This document shows, in pieces, positions 47,051-56,321 of a stretch of 64,000 bases of DNA. The number at the start of each line of letters is the position of its first letter. The stretch's first letter is position 1. This stretch comes from Aliiroseovarius salicola. GTDB lineage: Bacteria > Pseudomonadota > Alphaproteobacteria > Rhodobacterales > Rhodobacteraceae. The position numbers were made by a program, and so were the translations under genes. The notes under the pieces are model-generated. The model ran no database searches. It was given only the letters and a program-made list of their open reading frames with translations, and was not told the DNA's origin. The stretch covers positions 1 through 64,000 of the forward strand of contig NZ_JAQIIO010000003.1 in assembly GCF_027891095.1 (NCBI RefSeq), written 5' to 3'.

Positions 47051-48022
47051 TCAGGTTCTGTGCTCGTTGGTGTGGGAGGGAGTGTTGTGATGAGCCACAC
47101 ATCGGATATGCCTGTCATCCGTGCCGCAGCATCCGCCCAAGACGCGGATATTCGGTAGTTGGTTGGTGAGGTCTTGGTGCAACCTGCCGAATTCATCCGG
47201 ATCACCAGCGTCAAGCGTTTCGGCATTGTCGAGTTCCGCGTGGCTCAGGCGCGACGCATTCGAGCGCAACCCACCAAGGCGGAGCCGCCAAGCATCACCC
47301 CCTGCGACTTTATCGCTGTAATGGTCTGGATGGGCGCAGTTGATCATGAAGTAAAGAATGCTTCCTCCGGTCGCGTCATCGACCTCGGTAATGGCGTCTT
47401 TCAGTGCCAGTCCAGATGGCAGGCAGCCGTCGGTTTCGACCGTGAATGAGATCACGACGGGAACGTCGCGGGATATCGCCGCACGAGCGATGCCGACCGC
47501 TTCGGCGGCATTGGTCATGGTGACGGCGGTCACCAAATCGACCCCACCGTCGGCCAAAGCCAAAATCTGCGGAGCGTGGAAGGCCTCGGCTTCGTCGCGG
47601 GACATTGCCTCTTCAGAAATATAGCCGTCACCACGCGGGCCGATTACGCCGTTGACCAGGATCGGTGTCGTTTTGGTTTCCCATTTGTTTCGCAAAAAAT
47701 GAGTAAATTCAACGCTTTCACGATTTACCCGGGCAAGATCATCGGATCCATATCCCAATTCTGCTCCCCATTCGGGGCTCGCCCGCCAGGTCGGGGCATC
47801 CAGAACAAAACCAGTTCGAGATTTCAGGGCCAGCTTCACAAAGCTTTCATAATAGCGTTCCAGATGGCCACGTCCTTCGTGCGTGTCGATCAGCGGGAAT
47901 GCCGCAAAGCAGGGCAGGTCCAGCTCATAGTGAAAGATAAGTGTTGTCTCGAGCCCACCATCAGTCAGATAGGGTTTGGCCGCAGCGAGAAAATCGTTGA
48001 TCCGCGTGGTCGGGGTTTGCAT
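47051..48022 (-). CDS. Homocysteine S-methyltransferase-family protein
   Basis: A 323-residue zinc methyltransferase of the MmuM/BHMT type, which moves a methyl group from a donor such as S-methylmethionine or betaine to homocysteine. Zinc ligands are seen as Cys in MINCAHPDH and the pair in LGGCCGTD; the N-terminal LTDGGLETTLIFH is typical. The ATG at 48022 has GGAGGAAAAACAG upstream; a frame to 48151 is too long. The donor is unknown. It is divergent from a TetR gene. Confidence 0.88.
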   Translation of the reverse strand: MQTPTTRINDFLAAAKPYLTDGGLETTLIFHYELDLPCFAAFPLIDTHEGRGHLERYYESFVKLALKSRTGFVLDAPTWRASPEWGAELGYGSDDLARVNRESVEFTHFLRNKWETKTTPILVNGVIGPRGDGYISEEAMSRDEAEAFHAPQILALADGGVDLVTAVTMTNAAEAVGIARAAISRDVPVVISFTVETDGCLPSGLALKDAITEVDDATGGSILYFMINCAHPDHYSDKVAGGDAWRLRLGGLRSNASRLSHAELDNAETLDAGDPDEFGRLHQDLTNQLPNIRVLGGCCGTDDRHIRCVAHHNTPSHTNEHRT

Positions 48023-48175
48023 CTGTTTTTCCTCCAAATCGATATGGAGATTGTGCAAAACCATCCGATTTCTGGATAGAAACAGCATGGTACAGGAAGT
48101 GGTAATCCTATTATGTCCCGCTTTTACAGGGGCTTGCGAAATGTGGTGCAACGACTGTGCTCCAGCCCCTCGGGG

Positions 48176-48200
48176 AAAACTGTACTTCTGGTACAGTTTT
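48176..48200. promoter_or_regulatory. Palindromic operator for the adjacent TetR
   Basis: Arms AAAACTGTAC and GTACAGTTTT are perfect 10-bp inverted copies around a 5-bp centre. The element lies 15 bp before the TetR start and 154 bp from the divergent methyltransferase. A GGTACAG half-site recurs near 48089. This is a typical TetR autoregulatory site. Confidence 0.8.
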
Positions 48201-48214
48201 TCCTACGCTTCCTT

Positions 48215-48832
48215 ATGGCCAAGCCGGGGGAGACACGACAAAAGATCCTGAACATCGCGCAGGACGCAGTTCTGTCGAAAGGATTTGCTGCAACCTCCAT
48301 CGACGAGATCGTTGCCGCCGCAGAGGTGACGCGTAGTGGTTTTTTCTATTACTTTAAGGACAAGAATGCGCTGGCCCGTGCTTTGCTTGAACGTTACGTC
48401 GAATCCGAAGATGCGCTTTTCGACGAGCTTTTTGATCGATCGCGCGAGCTGCATGAAGATCCACTTCACGCCATGCTGATCGGGCTGAAACTGCTTTCGG
48501 AAATGATGGGGGACCTACCCTCGGCCCATCCCGGATGCCTTGTGGCCACGACCTGTTATCAAGACCAGCTTTTCGATGGTCAGGTCCGTGAAGTTGTTCA
48601 CGAATCTTTTTCTTCTTGGCGCAAACGCTTTGCAGGTTATTTTCGCGAGATAGGTGATCTCTATCCTCCCAGAGAAACAGTTGATTACGATGAACTCGGG
48701 GATATGGTTAACTGCGTTGTCGAGGGGGGGCTGATATTGTCGCGTGCCTATGATGATCCGTCCGTCCTGGCCGGACAGATCATGCACCTACGCCGTTACG
48801 TAAAGTTTTTGTTTGCGCCGGTTCAACATTAG
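48215..48832 (+). CDS. TetR-family regulator
   Basis: A 205-residue repressor, MAKPGETRQKILNIAQDAVL onward, with the HTH ATSIDEIVAAAEVTRSGFFYYFKDKNALARALLERY and a TetR_C-like ligand domain containing HPGCLVATTCYQDQLFD. The ATG at 48215 is placed by homology; the ribosome site is poor, and an in-frame ATG at 48113 would put the operator inside the gene. It is divergent from the homocysteine-methyltransferase-family gene, whose transcript probably also includes the MATE exporter. Confidence 0.87.
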   Translation: MAKPGETRQKILNIAQDAVLSKGFAATSIDEIVAAAEVTRSGFFYYFKDKNALARALLERYVESEDALFDELFDRSRELHEDPLHAMLIGLKLLSEMMGDLPSAHPGCLVATTCYQDQLFDGQVREVVHESFSSWRKRFAGYFREIGDLYPPRETVDYDELGDMVNCVVEGGLILSRAYDDPSVLAGQIMHLRRYVKFLFAPVQH

Positions 48833-48957
48833 GTAGTTCCTGTCGCGACGAAGAGTGACCCACTTCCGGCACGCCGCATGAAGGAATATAAAGAACATTG
48901 CATCCCCTTTTTCCTCATCCCAATTCATTTATTCCGTGATTGGTGCAAAAAACAGAA

Positions 48958-50068
48958 TCAACCCATCCTTTGACATGGCTTCACTGCTGGGAACACGTGG
49001 CAAGTCCGCACAATCAATCTGGGCCAGAAAGTGGAGTGGTGTACGAGAGCTGGTCTGTGTGGACCATGCCACACTTTTGGGCAACAGCGGCGCCCCCCAA
49101 ACCAAGATCGGCCCGGGACGGAGGACCCTATCGGCGATGCCCGACGAAGATAGATCGCGTCGAGCGTTTCGCTCTCAACTTCGGCAAGGAGTTCCTCGTT
49201 TGAAAGTTCAGCTTGTTTCGCTGGTACGACGGAAGCTGTGGTCTGCGTTGCAGGTGCGGTTGTCCGGCTGGTCGGAGGCTCCTTTCTGACAACATCCCAC
49301 AAATTCGGATCCGGCGCTGGATACTCATCAAACATGTCTTTTAAATTACGCAACCGTTTAACTTGGCTTGGGTCGGTAAAGGGCAATCCTTCGAAACTCA
49401 AATTCCCAAAGGCCAGTTCCGGCGATAACACTAGTTTCCGCTGCGATTTCAGCGTAAGATCCGCGATAACATCTCCAAGCCCGCCTTCAACATCTCCAAG
49501 CCCGCCTTCAACAAAGACAATCCGCTTGCTTGCCGCGCCTTGCGAATTGCATCGACCATTCCTGCCAGACGCGGATCGGATTGTATGCGCTTGTTCGCAA
49601 ACGAAGATGTATAGACAATTGCAATTCTGCGTCGCTGCACCTTGCTTGCAACCAGCGGGGCAAGCAGATGGCGCAAGGTTCTGACCAATCGACGCAATGG
49701 TCCGATATCCCGCTCATCCGGCTCTGCCTAGATCACTGCCCCATAAATATCTTACGCTCTTTCCCGATCAGACCTGCCGTCTCTGCCAGGCATTTCCCCA
49801 AATCGGTCGCAGTTAAAGATAATTGAAAGAGTGATGGAAATCGCTGATCAATCGTAAAGGCATCGCGCATCAAATCCGTCAACTGTTCTTTTTGTTCTGG
49901 CAGAGCAATTGCAGGGGCAATTTCATAGGCAGAAAGAAGTCCGCAGCCGAATTTTGCCATGCGCCGTTGTACGAATGGCCCCATCCCACAACTTATTTTC
50001 CACCGCAAACGGGCCAGCAGTCGCAGTTTTTTCGGATCAAAGCTTTGATAAATTGCTTGCCAGAACAA
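48958..50068 (-). pseudogene. Decayed gene region of unknown family
   Basis: Three minus-strand pieces in different frames look like parts of one lost protein. One is 49733-50068 (SFDPKKLRLLARLRWKISCG...). The second is ~49530-49697 (RRRIAIVYTSSFANKRIQSD). The third is ~49300-49520 (RIVFVEGGLGDV...LVLSPELAFGNLSFEGLPF, then FTDPSQVKRLRNLKDMFDEYP). If one joins the second and third with a frameshift near 49520, the sequence reads smoothly. A 21-bp tandem duplication sits in the third piece. I do not recognise the family. The surrounding 48833-50444 has no other gene. Confidence 0.5.
49469..49510. repeat. 21-bp perfect tandem duplication
   Basis: Two identical 21-bp units (49469-49489 and 49490-49510) stand head to tail, adding seven codons in each frame. 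They lie inside the decayed gene. Confidence 0.9.
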
Positions 50069-50339
50069 CAGTCAAATCAGGACGGGTGTCAGTAGGAATA
50101 GTAATAGAATGATGCCGAAAATAATCCCAAATAATAGGCCTTCTCGGAACCAGAGAAGGGCAATAAAAACAGCAACAAATTGCAGCTATAGATCAGCAAT
50201 CATATAGGAATTATCAATCTTAAGAAGAGTTTCTTTTTTCCGGAAAATTTTGGCAATCTTGTGGCTAATGGAGTCTTTTAAGACCTGCCTAATGCCCGCA
50301 TTTGGCTTCGCCTCAGTATTTCGTGGTTCGCATAGTGCT

Positions 50340-50418
50340 GTGAGTTGGCTGAGGATATTGATAATCTCAGCGTATTGTCACTCTCTACCACCTATTTGCA
50401 TGCAGTCTCGGGTCACTT
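50340..50418 (+). repeat. Degenerate repeat C (relic of an insertion junction)
   Basis: The left 42 bp match 19226-19267 at 38 of 42 positions. The right part (50395-50416) is identical over 22 bp to 10577-10598. The two blocks are closer together here than in the other copies, so internal sequence has been lost. It separates the second and third cargo modules. Confidence 0.65.
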
Positions 50419-50444
50419 TTGCCGCTGCAAATTCGGTTTGAGCT

Positions 50445-51395
50445 TTAGCTGGACGCAGATTTGAAATCCGATGGTGTCATCCCGAACTTTGATTTGAACA
50501 AGCGTGAGAATTGAGCTTGATCCGAGAAACCAAATCGATAGGCAACTTCGGCAATAGCTAATCCCGGTGCGGCTGCCAGTCGGTCCTTGGCCGCAATTAG
50601 ACGCTGATCGCGGATCTGCTGGCTGACTGTACCGTTCACATCCTTGAAAAGGTCGTGCAGATAGCGTTTTGAGATGCCACAGCATTCGGCGATCAAATCA
50701 GGTGATAGATCCGGATTTTTCAAATTTGCGCGGATAAATTTCTCAACCCTTGCAATATGTGCAGTACGAACCGTGGAAAGCGTACTGGTGCTGGCGTCGG
50801 TGGTTTCATCCAGAACCAGACCTAACAGTTCCAGAAGCTGACGGCCGATGGTTTCTGCGGCTGACGCTCCGAGATCTGCAGACTGCGACTGCGCCTGATT
50901 GACCATTGTCGAAAACAGGCTTGCCGTGCCGGAGGTGGCGTCAAAAACACGGGCGCAGAAACGGTCCGGCTGGCGAACTCGTTCCGCAAGAGCTTTGCGC
51001 CCTACCTTTAACACAAACAGATCATTGGGGTTTTCATACATGAACCTGTAAGGCTCGTCACCGCGTTCAATAATGAAACCGCCAGGGTCACAGCGTACGT
51101 CACAGCCCAGTTGACGGAACTCTACCGACGTCGCCCGAGGCAGGGTAATTAAGTACTCTTCTTCCCGGGCCTCTCGGATATGGGCGCGCCTTCGTTCGAA
51201 ATTCACCGGGTCTGATGTCAGGCGTGACAGGCCGACGTGACCCAGTGACTGACAGCTGAGTTGCCCATTGAAATGGATCGGATCGCGGAATTGCAATTCC
51301 AGCGGAAAATAGGCCTTAGCGATCATGGCGTTCCAGCGGCTGGAACGGTGTTGCGGCGCAGTCGTGGCCGTCGAGAATGTGAACCCGGCGGTCAT
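50445..51395 (-). CDS. AraC-family transcriptional activator
   Basis: A 316-residue regulator: residues ~1-190 are an AraC-binding-like ligand domain (YLITLPRATSVEFRQLGCDV; RGDEPYRFMYENPNDLFVLKV), and ~215-316 the double HTH (DLSPDLIAECCGISKRYLHDLF; AIAEVAYRFGFSDQAQFSRLFKSKFGMTPSDF). It is divergent from the hydantoinase-Liv operon with a repeat array between, so it probably activates that operon in response to its substrate. Confidence 0.93.
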   Translation of the reverse strand: MTAGFTFSTATTAPQHRSSRWNAMIAKAYFPLELQFRDPIHFNGQLSCQSLGHVGLSRLTSDPVNFERRRAHIREAREEEYLITLPRATSVEFRQLGCDVRCDPGGFIIERGDEPYRFMYENPNDLFVLKVGRKALAERVRQPDRFCARVFDATSGTASLFSTMVNQAQSQSADLGASAAETIGRQLLELLGLVLDETTDASTSTLSTVRTAHIARVEKFIRANLKNPDLSPDLIAECCGISKRYLHDLFKDVNGTVSQQIRDQRLIAAKDRLAAAPGLAIAEVAYRFGFSDQAQFSRLFKSKFGMTPSDFKSASS

Positions 51396-51458
51396 GTGAT
51401 GGTCCTCCCTCGCAAGAGATTAACCTGATCAGCCCACAAAACAAAGGGAATCTGAGCC

Positions 51459-51546
51459 ATTGCGCTACGGTGCAAATGTTTCTGCACAGATTAACAAATT
51501 CTCCTGCACAGACCGTCAAATCCTTCTGCGCGCATCGTCAAGACCG
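51459..51546. promoter_or_regulatory. Four 22-bp phased direct repeats (AraC operator array)
   Basis: Four units start at 51459, 51481, 51503 and 51525, exactly 22 bp (two helical turns) apart. Each has TGC at unit positions 3-5 and CAA(A) at 15-18. The best-conserved pair share TGCACAGA. The array lies between the divergent araC and hyuB genes. Direct repeats with this spacing are the usual binding pattern of AraC activators. Confidence 0.8.
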
Positions 51547-51664
51547 TCGTAAATCTGTGAAGCAAGCTGGTTTCCAAGATCGACGTGCAGGAGGAGCGCG
51601 CCTGATCGGGAGGAAATAAAGCCCCGGTGGGCGGCCCCTTTGTACCCAAGCAAAGGACCGGATT

Positions 51665-53416
51665 ATGACAGACAGACAGGTAGATCCCATTACACTATCC
51701 GTGGTGCGAGGAGTGCTGGAAACCACCCAGCGAGAGATGACAATGGCCTTGGAGAAAACCGCGCGCAGCTCGGTGTTCAACCTCGCGCATGACTACTCAA
51801 CGGCATTGTTTAACCACACACCTGAAATGATCCTGCAGGGGCAGGACATTCCAATTCACCTAGGGTCGCTTATTCCTGCCATGAAAGCCGTGGATGGATT
51901 TTTTGAAGGCGATATTAATGAAGGTGACCTGATCCTGCACAACGATCCGGATTATGCGGGCAGCCACATTATCGATACCTGCATGTATTACCCGGTGTTT
52001 TATGAAGGCGAGCTGGTGTTCTGGACGGTCTGCAAGGGCCACCTGACCGATATCGGCGGCCCGGTTCCCGCCGGCTACAATCCCGAAGCCAAGGAGATTT
52101 TTGCTGAAGGTCTGCGCATCCCGCCGATCAAGATCTGGGACAAGGGTGTGCCGCGTCATGACATTATGAACATGCTGCTCACCAATATGCGCGCACGTCG
52201 GGATCAGGAAGGGGATTTCAACGCCCTGATCGGTGCATGCCAAGTGGGTGCGCGCAACCTGATCGCGCTGATGGACAAATACGGCAAGGACACAGTGCAG
52301 ACCTGCATCGAAGAACTGCTGACCATGGCCAACAAGCACATGAACAGCCTGATTGCGCAGGTTCCGGACGGTACCTATTCGGGCACGGCCGTGCTTGAGG
52401 ATGCCGGTCACGGCTTTGGTGATTTCGACATCAGCGCCACCGTCACCATCAAGGGCGATAGCTGTCATATCGAAATCGCCAGCCCTCCGCAGATCCCTTA
52501 TTTTATCAACTCTTACGAGGGGAACAGCTATTCCGGCGTCTATCTGGGCCTGATGATGTTTGCCCAGCTGCCACCGCCCTATAACGAAGGGCTTTACCGC
52601 AATGTGACGGTGGACATGGGGCCGAAGGGGACGCTGTGCAACGCCAAACCGCCTGCACCGCATATGAACTGCACCACCACGCCGATGGAAACCCTGACAG
52701 ATGCGGTGCGTTTGGCCTTTGAACAGGCGGCTCCTGACAAGGTTTCCGCCAGCTGGGGCCATGCCAATGGCTGCAACATCGCGGGCTGGGACAGCCGACA
52801 TGACGAAGAATACGTCACCATGGTGCTGGCTTCGATCATCTCGGGGGCAGGGGCTACAGCTTCTCAGGACGGCTGGCACGCTTGTGGTCCGGAATGCTGC
52901 TTCGGGGCGTTGACCTCCGGTGATATCGAAATGCTCGAACATTCCTACCCGATCATCATCCACGAATACGGCCTGATGGAGGACAGCGGTGGTGCGGGCA
53001 AGTTCCGCGGAGGTTCCGGCACTCGCTGGGCGGTGGAGCCGCTCGATACCGACATGACCCTGGTCACCTTCGGCGAAGGTCGCCGTATCCCGGCAATGGG
53101 AGCCGCAGGAGCGAAATCCGAAATGGTTCACAAAAAGGTTGGCCGTCTGGAAATCACCCGCGACGGCGAAACCCAGATCATCACCGACAACGTGATTGAA
53201 ACCATCAAACCCGGCGAGATTGCCGCCAATCTCAACCCCGGTGGCGGAGGCTTTGGCAATCCGTTTGAGCGTGACCCGCTGCAAGTGGTTGAAGACGTGC
53301 GCAATGGGCTGGTCTCGATCGAAGGGGCGCGTCTCGATTATGGCGTGATCATCTCGGACGCCAACTCTCTCACCATTGACGAAGCCGCCACGGCTGCCGC
53401 CCGCGCGGCCGCCTGA
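51665..53416 (+). CDS. hyuB: Hydantoinase B/oxoprolinase-family subunit (HyuB)
   Basis: A 583-residue subunit of an ATP-dependent amidohydrolase that opens cyclic amides such as N-methylhydantoin, hydantoin or 5-oxoproline. Family blocks: VVRGVLETTQREMTMALEKTARSS-type N terminus, HNDPDYAGSHIIDTCMYYPVF, KGHLTDIGGPVPAGYN, RGGSGTRW and the C-terminal NPGGGGFGNPFERDP. It is first in an operon with hyuA and a complete Liv-type importer. The exact ring substrate cannot be fixed; acetophenone-type carboxylase relatives also exist. Confidence 0.92.
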   Translation: MTDRQVDPITLSVVRGVLETTQREMTMALEKTARSSVFNLAHDYSTALFNHTPEMILQGQDIPIHLGSLIPAMKAVDGFFEGDINEGDLILHNDPDYAGSHIIDTCMYYPVFYEGELVFWTVCKGHLTDIGGPVPAGYNPEAKEIFAEGLRIPPIKIWDKGVPRHDIMNMLLTNMRARRDQEGDFNALIGACQVGARNLIALMDKYGKDTVQTCIEELLTMANKHMNSLIAQVPDGTYSGTAVLEDAGHGFGDFDISATVTIKGDSCHIEIASPPQIPYFINSYEGNSYSGVYLGLMMFAQLPPPYNEGLYRNVTVDMGPKGTLCNAKPPAPHMNCTTTPMETLTDAVRLAFEQAAPDKVSASWGHANGCNIAGWDSRHDEEYVTMVLASIISGAGATASQDGWHACGPECCFGALTSGDIEMLEHSYPIIIHEYGLMEDSGGAGKFRGGSGTRWAVEPLDTDMTLVTFGEGRRIPAMGAAGAKSEMVHKKVGRLEITRDGETQIITDNVIETIKPGEIAANLNPGGGGFGNPFERDPLQVVEDVRNGLVSIEGARLDYGVIISDANSLTIDEAATAAARAAA

Positions 53417-53441
53417 TCCCCCTGATTTGAAAGGAAATACC

Positions 53442-55568
53442 ATGCGTACCCAATATCGTCTGGGCATTGATGCCGGCGGCACATTTACCGACTTCATCCT
53501 TGCCGACAAAGAAGGCAGCACGCAGATCTTCAAGGTGCTCTCGACCCCAACCGAACCGACCAAAGCCATCAAGAATGGCCTTGCTCTGATCACCGAGGAA
53601 ACCGGGCTGACGGCACAGGAAATCGTTTCGAACTCGGATCTCTGCATCAACGGCACCACCGTGGGTCTCAATGCGCTGATCACCCATACCGGGGCCAAAA
53701 CCGGGCTGATAGCCACCAAAGGGCACGAAGATTCGATTGAGATCCGCCTGGGCCACAAGGAAGACGGCTATCGCTATGATCCTGACTATCCGCCCGCGAC
53801 CATGCTGGTGCCGCGTCACTTGCGCAAAGGGGTGAGCGAACGAGTGATCTCGGATGGCACGGTCAAGACGCCGATCAACGAAGAGCATGTGCGCGAAGCT
53901 TGTCGCTATTTCATTGCCGAAGGTGTGGAATCGGTGGCGGTCAGCTTTGTCTGGTCCGTGCTGCATCCCGAACACGAACTGCGCGCCGCCGAGATTGTGC
54001 GGGAAATGATGCCGGATGTACGTCTGACCATCGGCTCGCAGCTTTACCCGCAGGTGCGGGAATACACCCGCACTTCAACTGCGATCGTAAATGCCTATCT
54101 GGCACCGATCCTGCAACGCTATGTGGAAGCGATCGACGCCTATTTCCGTGAACTGGGCTCGCAGCATCCAGTGCGCTACTTCCAATCCAATGGCGGTCTG
54201 GCGCTGGGCAAGGTGGTCAGCGATCAGTCGGTTTATGCGATCAATTCCGGACCGGCGTCTGCACCGCAGGCGGCCTTGGATGTGGCCGAGCCCTGGGGCG
54301 ACAAGAACATCATCACCTGTGATATGGGCGGCACGTCTTTTGACATTACTCTGACCAAGGACGGGCAGGCCAATGTAAACAAGAATATCGACTTTCTGCG
54401 CTACCGCATCGGGATCCCGATGATCCAGGTGGAAACGCTGGGTGCAGGCGGTGGCTCGATCGGTTGGATCGACAGCATGGGCCTGATGCAGATGGGTCCG
54501 CAATCGGCGGGATCAGAACCGGGTCCAGCCTGTTACGGGCAGGGTGGCGAGAACCCGACCACCACCGATGCCAATCTGACTCTTGGATATCTCAATGCAG
54601 ACGGTCTGGTCGGTGGGCGCCTGCCTCTGGATGTTGAAAAGGCGCGTGGAGCGATCCAGTCCAAGCTGGCCGATCCGCTGGGCATTTCGGTTGAGAAAGC
54701 CGCCTATGGCATGTTCACCATCGTCAACAACAACATGGTCAACGCGATCCGCCGGGTGTCGGTTGAACGCGGCTATGACCCTCGTGACTTCGTACTGATG
54801 GGGGCAGGTGGCGCCACCGGGGCACATATCACCGCGCTGGCCCGCGAGATGGGGATCTCCAAGGTGCTGATCTCGAAACTCGCCTCAGGGCTCTGCGCCT
54901 ATGGGCAGATCATTTCCGACGTAAAATACAACTACATGGCCCCAGCGCCAATCCGTCTGGAAGGGGCCGAAGCGGCTGAAAAGCTCGACGGTTTGTTCAA
55001 GTCGCTCGAAGAGCGTGGACAGGAAGATCTGGCCGGGGATGGGTTCTCGGAGGATCGGATCTCAATCCGACGGTCGCTTGATATGCGCTATGTGGGGCAG
55101 GTGCATGAATGCACGGTCGAGATCGACCCGTTCGACGTGACAGAAGCCACGCTTGAGGACATCAAGGCCGCTTTCCACGCACGTCACAAAGAGCTTTACA
55201 CCTATGACGAACCGAATAGCGCAGTCGAGGTGGTGAATGTCGAAAGCACCATCGCAGGCCATGTGGACAAGCCCAAGCGGATGACCATTGCTGCCGGTAC
55301 GGGCGCGCATGAGACCCTGAAAGGTACTCGCCCGATGGTGTTCAACGCGGATGGTGTCGCTCAGGATACGCCGGTTTATGACGGTGCTGCGATGGGGGCA
55401 GGGGATACCCTGCACGGGCCTGCCGTGATCGAAGAAGTCACCACCACAATCGTGGTTGAACCGGGCTGGACCGTGAACCTGCATGACAGCGGCGTCTATG
55501 TGCTGACCGCCGATGCTACGGCCGAAGATCGCGCCGTCGACCAGCTCAAAGAACTGGCCGAGGTCTGA
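53442..55568 (+). CDS. hyuA: Hydantoinase A/oxoprolinase-family subunit (HyuA)
   Basis: The 708-residue ATP-binding partner of HyuB. Actin-like ATPase motifs are visible: GIDAGGTFTDFILADK at the N terminus and ITCDMGGTSFDITL near residue 290, then GAGGGSIGWID and GGATGAHITALAREMGI. The ATG at 53442 has AAAGGAAATACC upstream; a frame starting at 53376 overlaps hyuB. It lies 25 nt after hyuB and 3 nt before the Liv ATPase gene. Confidence 0.93.
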   Translation: MRTQYRLGIDAGGTFTDFILADKEGSTQIFKVLSTPTEPTKAIKNGLALITEETGLTAQEIVSNSDLCINGTTVGLNALITHTGAKTGLIATKGHEDSIEIRLGHKEDGYRYDPDYPPATMLVPRHLRKGVSERVISDGTVKTPINEEHVREACRYFIAEGVESVAVSFVWSVLHPEHELRAAEIVREMMPDVRLTIGSQLYPQVREYTRTSTAIVNAYLAPILQRYVEAIDAYFRELGSQHPVRYFQSNGGLALGKVVSDQSVYAINSGPASAPQAALDVAEPWGDKNIITCDMGGTSFDITLTKDGQANVNKNIDFLRYRIGIPMIQVETLGAGGGSIGWIDSMGLMQMGPQSAGSEPGPACYGQGGENPTTTDANLTLGYLNADGLVGGRLPLDVEKARGAIQSKLADPLGISVEKAAYGMFTIVNNNMVNAIRRVSVERGYDPRDFVLMGAGGATGAHITALAREMGISKVLISKLASGLCAYGQIISDVKYNYMAPAPIRLEGAEAAEKLDGLFKSLEERGQEDLAGDGFSEDRISIRRSLDMRYVGQVHECTVEIDPFDVTEATLEDIKAAFHARHKELYTYDEPNSAVEVVNVESTIAGHVDKPKRMTIAAGTGAHETLKGTRPMVFNADGVAQDTPVYDGAAMGAGDTLHGPAVIEEVTTTIVVEPGWTVNLHDSGVYVLTADATAEDRAVDQLKELAEV

Positions 55569-55571
55569 ACG

Positions 55572-56321
55572 ATGAGGCGATCGCGCGATAAGGCTCCCTC
55601 CCTGACGGCGTCGGGGGTGAATGTGGCATTCGGTGGGTTCAAGGCCCTGACCGACGTGACCATGACAATCACCCCCGGTGCCGTCCACGGGCTGATCGGG
55701 CCAAACGGGGCGGGCAAGACCACGCTGGTCAATACGTTGACCGGGTTTCAAACCCCAACGACAGGTCAGGTCGGCCTCGCAGGGCGGGATGTGGGCGCAC
55801 TTGCTCCACATGAGTTGCGCCGTGCTGGCGTGGCTCGGACCTTCCAAGCGGGTCGCCTCTTCACCGGGTTGGATGTGCTCGACAATCTGGCGGTAACCGG
55901 AGTTGGGTTGGGACATTCCCGCTCGGCTTCGGAAGCCGAAGCCATGAAACTTCTCGGCTGGATGGGCATCGCCCATCTGGCCGAGCAACCGGCAGCGGGA
56001 TTGCCCTACACGGATGAACGCCGTGTCGGTATTGCCCGCGCACTTATGTTCTCGCCCGAGTTCCTGCTGCTGGATGAACCAGCCGCTGGGATGTCCGAAG
56101 CCGAAGCCTCTGATCTGGCAGACCTGATCCGCCTAGTGGCGGATGAGCTGGGCACCGGGATTTTGCTCATTGAACATAATGTCGGTTTGGTCCTGTCGGT
56201 CTCACACCATGTCTATGTGCTCGATGCCGGTCAGATCATCGAAGAGGGCGACGTGGACGTCATCCTTGCCAGCCAGGCTGTGCGCGACGCCTATCTGGGT
56301 GCAGATCAGGAGGCCGCGTGA
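55572..56321 (+). CDS. livG: Branched-chain-type ABC transporter ATPase (LivG-like)
   Basis: A 249-residue ATPase with Walker A GPNGAGKTT, Q-loop region RTFQAGRLF, Walker B FLLLDEPAAG and switch H in LLIEHNV. The signature segment reads LPYTDERRVGIARAL, lacking the usual SGGQ glycines more than most LivG proteins do. It overlaps livF by 4 nt. It powers the importer encoded downstream. Confidence 0.93.
   Translation: MRRSRDKAPSLTASGVNVAFGGFKALTDVTMTITPGAVHGLIGPNGAGKTTLVNTLTGFQTPTTGQVGLAGRDVGALAPHELRRAGVARTFQAGRLFTGLDVLDNLAVTGVGLGHSRSASEAEAMKLLGWMGIAHLAEQPAAGLPYTDERRVGIARALMFSPEFLLLDEPAAGMSEAEASDLADLIRLVADELGTGILLIEHNVGLVLSVSHHVYVLDAGQIIEEGDVDVILASQAVRDAYLGADQEAA

Noticed and set aside
51860-53758. 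Long minus-strand frame (632 codons) opposite hyuB/hyuA
   Set aside because: It is antisense to two genes with strong family motifs and shows no recognisable protein character; it reflects high-GC codon bias.
55062-55988. Minus-strand frame of 308 codons across the hyuA/livG junction
   Set aside because: Antisense to both genes, with no family likeness.
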